Made by a program: the position numbers and the translations under genes. Shown one piece after another: positions 5,106 to 7,427 of a stretch of 7,427 nt of DNA. The notes below the pieces were generated by a model. It was given only the letters and a program-made list of their open reading frames with translations, made no database searches and was not told the origin of the DNA. Numbering within the stretch: the first letter of the stretch is position 1; every line of letters starts with the position of its first letter. The stretch is taken from assembly GCA_003150315.1 (NCBI GenBank), contig QAML01000048.1:1-7427 (forward strand). Reading direction: 5' to 3'. This DNA comes from Prevotellaceae bacterium (GTDB taxonomy: Bacteria > Bacteroidota > Bacteroidia > Bacteroidales > Bacteroidaceae).

Positions 5106-6707
5106 TTATCTCTTTGCCAAAGTAATTCCGTCAATGTCGGGAGCGTAACCGTTATCGCATCCGAGAGTAACGGTGTTGTTTCCTTTCTTGAGCGTAGCGC
5201 GAACGGTGAGCGTGCCATACTTTTTGAAGCTGCCGGTGTTGAGGTCCTTGTAAATTACAGGCTGTCCGCCATTGACAACAATCTTCAGGTAACGGTTTTC
5301 ACCGCATGCGTAGCGCACGGTAATGTCGTAAGTGCCGCCTTTCTCCGAATAAACGTTCGTCCATTTCATTACGTTCTGCGGTGTTCCGCCAAGGAACATA
5401 ACCTTAACCCCGCAAGAAGCGTTTTCATCGTCCGAGTAACGAATCGTCTGCTTATCGCCGCCAAGATCATTGAAGTTTGGCATGTAAGCAGTACCGGCAT
5501 TGTAAACGGTACGTTCGATACGTTTTCCCGTAACTGTCCACATTTTCACGCTACGCGCCGGAATGGTCTCGGTAATTTTACCATTGAGCACAGGACCAGC
5601 CGTGTGGTGAATAAGATCACGGGTAACGGCTTTACCGCTCATGTCTATGATTTCAAGAGGAACGTCTATTGTGATCGGATCATCGCCGAGATTCAAAAGA
5701 GCAACGGCTCTTGTGTTGCCGTTAAGCTTCTTGATGTCCTTAACATAAATCATGGAGTTGTTCTTCTGGTAAACTATGTATGCCTGAAGCCCGAGCGGAT
5801 CCTGATTAATGTCTATAAGTTCTTTGTTTTTCATGAGTTCGAGCGACTGTGCAGGTATCTTGGTCATGTCGCAACCCACAAGAAGCGGAGAACTCTGGAT
5901 ACACCAAATAGCCATATGCACCTCTTCCTCGTTCAAAGGCAAACCCTGACCGATTTCAAGCATGTCCATATCGTTATAATGACCATCGCCGCAATAAGCC
6001 GAAAGATATTTGTTCTTGCCTATGACATATTTGAACGAAGGCCAGTTTGCCTGAATATCTCCACTGATTCTCCAAGAATCTGCAACGTCCTTGCACCAAA
6101 CACCGGGGTATGCCCAACGACAGATGTTGTATGAAATCTTGCGACCGAGCTTTTTGCTTTCCGCCTTAATGGCATTTCCGATTGCGGTGTAGGTAGGTTC
6201 TTCCTGCAATCCCAGACCTGCTGCGCCGCAATAGTCCACTTTCACGAAATCATAATCCCATTTATTGAAATAAAGGTCGCAGTCGGCAGCCTCATGTCCG
6301 TTGAAACCCACACCTTGTCCGAACTTGGGAGTCTTAAAATTGCCGGAACCGCAGGTATTGCCCGCAGCGTCATTATATATACCCGGTTTCAAGCCCTTTT
6401 TGCGGATGTATTCCGAAACATATTTCATGCCCCTCGGAAAGAGTTCGTCATTGCTCGTCATGTTTCCCTGAGCGTCGCGACCACCCATGTATCCGTCGTC
6501 AATATTACAGTAAACATATCCGGCGTCTCTCAATCCTGTGGAAACTTGTGCGTCGGCGTTTGCACAAATATTCTTTTCGTTAATGTTCAATGCAAGAGTG
6601 TTCCAACTGCTCCAGCCCATGACAGGCGGCGCGAACTTTCTGTTTTTTTGTGCGCCCGCACTTACGGCAACAAGCAACGATGCGCAAATAATCAAAGACT
6701 TTTTCAT
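5106..6707 (-). CDS. Secreted GH27 alpha-galactosidase with C-terminal CBM-like domain
   Basis: A 533-residue protein. A signal peptide (MKKSLIICASLLVAVSAGA, cleavage before QK) leads into a GH27 (clan GH-D) barrel at about 25-305. Signatures: MGWSSWNT (30-37), CNIDDGY (67-73), PGIYNDAAGNTC (108-119), FVKVDYCG with nucleophile Asp158, and WRISGDI with acid/base Asp217. A family-typical C-terminal barrel edge (SSPLLVGCDM, LIDINQDPLG) comes next, then an antiparallel beta domain (about 308-393). Residues 400-531 form a further beta-sandwich resembling CBM35/CBM6 modules (GGTYDITVRYACGENRYLKI, VNGG, KKGNNTVTLGC, APDIDGITL). The expected reaction is retaining hydrolysis of terminal alpha-galactosides, probably in the periplasm or at the cell surface; alpha-N-acetylgalactosaminidase or beta-L-arabinopyranosidase activity within GH27 cannot be excluded. 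Both catalytic aspartates are present and length is normal for the two-module form. Confidence 0.92.
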   Translation of the reverse strand: MKKSLIICASLLVAVSAGAQKNRKFAPPVMGWSSWNTLALNINEKNICANADAQVSTGLRDAGYVYCNIDDGYMGGRDAQGNMTSNDELFPRGMKYVSEYIRKKGLKPGIYNDAAGNTCGSGNFKTPKFGQGVGFNGHEAADCDLYFNKWDYDFVKVDYCGAAGLGLQEEPTYTAIGNAIKAESKKLGRKISYNICRWAYPGVWCKDVADSWRISGDIQANWPSFKYVIGKNKYLSAYCGDGHYNDMDMLEIGQGLPLNEEEVHMAIWCIQSSPLLVGCDMTKIPAQSLELMKNKELIDINQDPLGLQAYIVYQKNNSMIYVKDIKKLNGNTRAVALLNLGDDPITIDVPLEIIDMSGKAVTRDLIHHTAGPVLNGKITETIPARSVKMWTVTGKRIERTVYNAGTAYMPNFNDLGGDKQTIRYSDDENASCGVKVMFLGGTPQNVMKWTNVYSEKGGTYDITVRYACGENRYLKIVVNGGQPVIYKDLNTGSFKKYGTLTVRATLKKGNNTVTLGCDNGYAPDIDGITLAKR

Positions 6708-6753
6708 GTTATGATTTTATTAATGATATTGCTTTCAAGCTTTGTAAGTCTTG

Positions 6754-6761
6754 CAAATATA
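6754..6761 (-). promoter_or_regulatory. Promoter -7 box of the GH27 gene
   Basis: TATATTTG on the minus strand matches TAnnTTTG. The surrounding 60 bp are strongly AT-rich, and no exact TTTG -33 box is seen at the right distance. The start would be near 6747, giving a 40-nt leader before the ATG at 6707. GH27 is therefore probably monocistronic, ended by the terminator at 5049-5078. Confidence 0.55.
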
Positions 6762-6827
6762 ACAAGATATTTTTACAATTAAGTTTACCACAAACAATTA
6801 TATACTTTATTTTTTGCGCCGTGCGGG

Positions 6828-6981
6828 TTACTGTTTCATTTTTTCGAATATCAGTCCCGCTTTCTCACGCGGAGCTTTTGCGCCGATATGCTTCTGCACT
6901 AGTTTTTGTTCCGCATCCCACGCCTGCAAAAGGTGATCGTAACGCGCTTCCACAATGTCCCAATGATAAGGACCGATTCTG
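6828..6981 (-). pseudogene. C-terminal fragment of an unrecognised minus-strand gene
   Basis: The minus frame ending at the TAA at 6828-6830 reads IGPYHWDIVEARYDHLLQ, AWDAEQKLVQKHIGAK and ends AGLIFEKMKQ. The composition is that of a real, soluble, helical protein C-terminus, and codon use (GAA, GCG, CAG) resembles the nearby glycosidase genes. I do not recognise the family. The frame stays open to about 7110, but from about 6973 upward the opposite strand carries a clearly recognisable gene, so the real coding part probably ends near 6970-6981 and its N-terminal portion is missing. The first ATG inside the frame (about 6992) would give 55 residues but falls in the antisense of the other gene. 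It could have been co-oriented with and upstream of GH27, 67 bp before its promoter box. What is real at its left-hand end is uncertain. Confidence 0.5.
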
Positions 6982-6995
6982 CGAGGCAGGGACAT
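6955..6995. repeat. Short inverted repeat across the fragment junction
   Basis: ATGTCCC (6955-6961) and GGGACAT (6989-6995) are perfect 7-bp inverted copies separated by 27 nt, with their centre at 6975, where the two gene fragments meet. Each copy reads GGGACAT in the sense of its own gene (WDIV on the minus strand, RDIK on the plus strand). It may be a crossover footprint or chance. Confidence 0.35.
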
Positions 6996-7427
6996 CAAGA
7001 GGTATGGGTATAACTGGGCAAACTTGTGGCTGATATATATTCCATGGCATTTTCCACTGCAATTTGACGAGTCAATTACAGGAGCATCGGAAAAAGCAGA
7101 AACTGCGTTTCAAGAACAATATCCAGCTGTATATCAACATATGTTGGAATATAAAGAGCCTCTTTCTAAACGTAATAAAGCAGAAACTGGTATCAGATAT
7201 GAATGGTATGCCATGCAAAGATGGGGTGCTAAGTATTGGGAGGATTTTTCTAAGCCAAAAGTTTTATGGAAACGAGTTGGCTCAATACTTAGATTCTGCT
7301 ACAATGACAATGAGGCTTTAGGATTAGACAGTACATGTTTTGCAATAGGAAATAACATAGAATTCGTTTGCTGTGTTTTAAATACTCCAATGGGACACTA
7401 TTTACTAAAAGATGCTCCTAAAACAGG
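6970..7427 (+). pseudogene. Type IIG-like restriction-modification enzyme, target-recognition domain only
   Basis: An open frame of 152 codons runs off the window end. It begins after an in-frame TAA (6967-6969) and has no nearby start codon. It reads GPILRGRDIKRYGYNWANLW, then LIYIPWHFPLQFD, AEKAETAF-type helix (SEKAETAFQEQYPAVYQHML), SKRNKAETGIRYEWYAMQRW, GAKYWEDFSKPKVLWKRVGS and LDSTCFAIGNNIEFVCCVLN. These are the landmarks of the TaqI-like C-terminal specificity domain (PF12950 type) of Eco57I/type IIG methyltransferase-nucleases. The LRGRDIKRYGY segment is the usual hinge between the methyltransferase and recognition domains; the catalytic part with NPPY should lie before it but is absent. 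Downstream codons are more AT-rich than the glycosidase genes. It is a 5'-truncated gene, a silent recognition cassette, or an assembly join. Confidence 0.85.

Noticed and set aside
5604..6134. Plus-strand frame of 176 codons
   Set aside because: Lies wholly antisense to the GH27 catalytic region, whose minus-strand motifs are unambiguous.
7064..7321. Plus-strand frame of 85 codons starting MTSQLQEH
   Set aside because: Wrong frame: the other plus frame over the same bases reads the restriction-modification recognition domain continuously for 152 codons.

Overview
The window looks like chromosome of a Bacteroidales bacterium, probably Prevotella- or Bacteroides-like. Four things point there. 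Almost every gene is preceded by the Bacteroidota -7 box TAnnTTTG and lacks a Shine-Dalgarno sequence. The order rpsU - xer recombinase - hpf - tRNA-Tyr matches the block that in Bacteroidales leads into the tuf/secE/nusG/ribosomal-protein region. An HU-related DNA-binding protein is followed by a tiny 'smalltalk'-type gene. Secreted glycoside hydrolases are scattered among them. Gene identities come from reading motifs by eye; no database search was possible.

Layout. (1) 1-1818, minus strand: a translation/housekeeping operon, with promoter at 1788-1818, rpsU (bS21), a Xer tyrosine recombinase and hpf. A second promoter (135-164) then drives a tRNA-Tyr cut off by the window start. (2) 1945-2717, minus strand: promoter, HU-related gene, a small ORF of 32-42 codons and a strong bidirectional terminator. 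(3) 2831-5081: a secreted GH18 chitinase-like enzyme (minus) diverges from a secreted GxGYxYP-family protein (plus). About 525 bp without a gene separates them and holds overlapping palindromes whose centres are 21 bp apart. The GxGYxYP gene is an open frame, but its N- and C-terminal family regions are joined directly, with the core missing. (4) 5049-6761: a secreted GH27 alpha-galactosidase-like enzyme with a C-terminal carbohydrate-binding-like domain (minus) converges on the previous gene through a shared terminator. (5) 6828-7427: two gene fragments meet near 6970-6980. One is the unrecognised C-terminal end of a minus-strand gene. The other is a plus-strand frame that starts exactly at the PILRGRDIKRYGY hinge of a type IIG-like restriction-modification enzyme and continues through its target-recognition domain to the window edge.

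How the genes may work together. Region 1 adjusts ribosome composition and hibernation and supplies a tRNA; its two promoters are nearly identical from the -7 box through the start-proximal bases. Regions 3 and 4 encode exported enzymes acting on beta-1,4-GlcNAc polymers and alpha-galactosides. No SusC/SusD pair is present, so this is not a canonical polysaccharide-utilisation locus. Region 5 is a recombination scar, an assembly join, or a silent recognition-domain cassette, and is the most interesting part to follow up together with the palindrome array and the internally deleted GxGYxYP gene.
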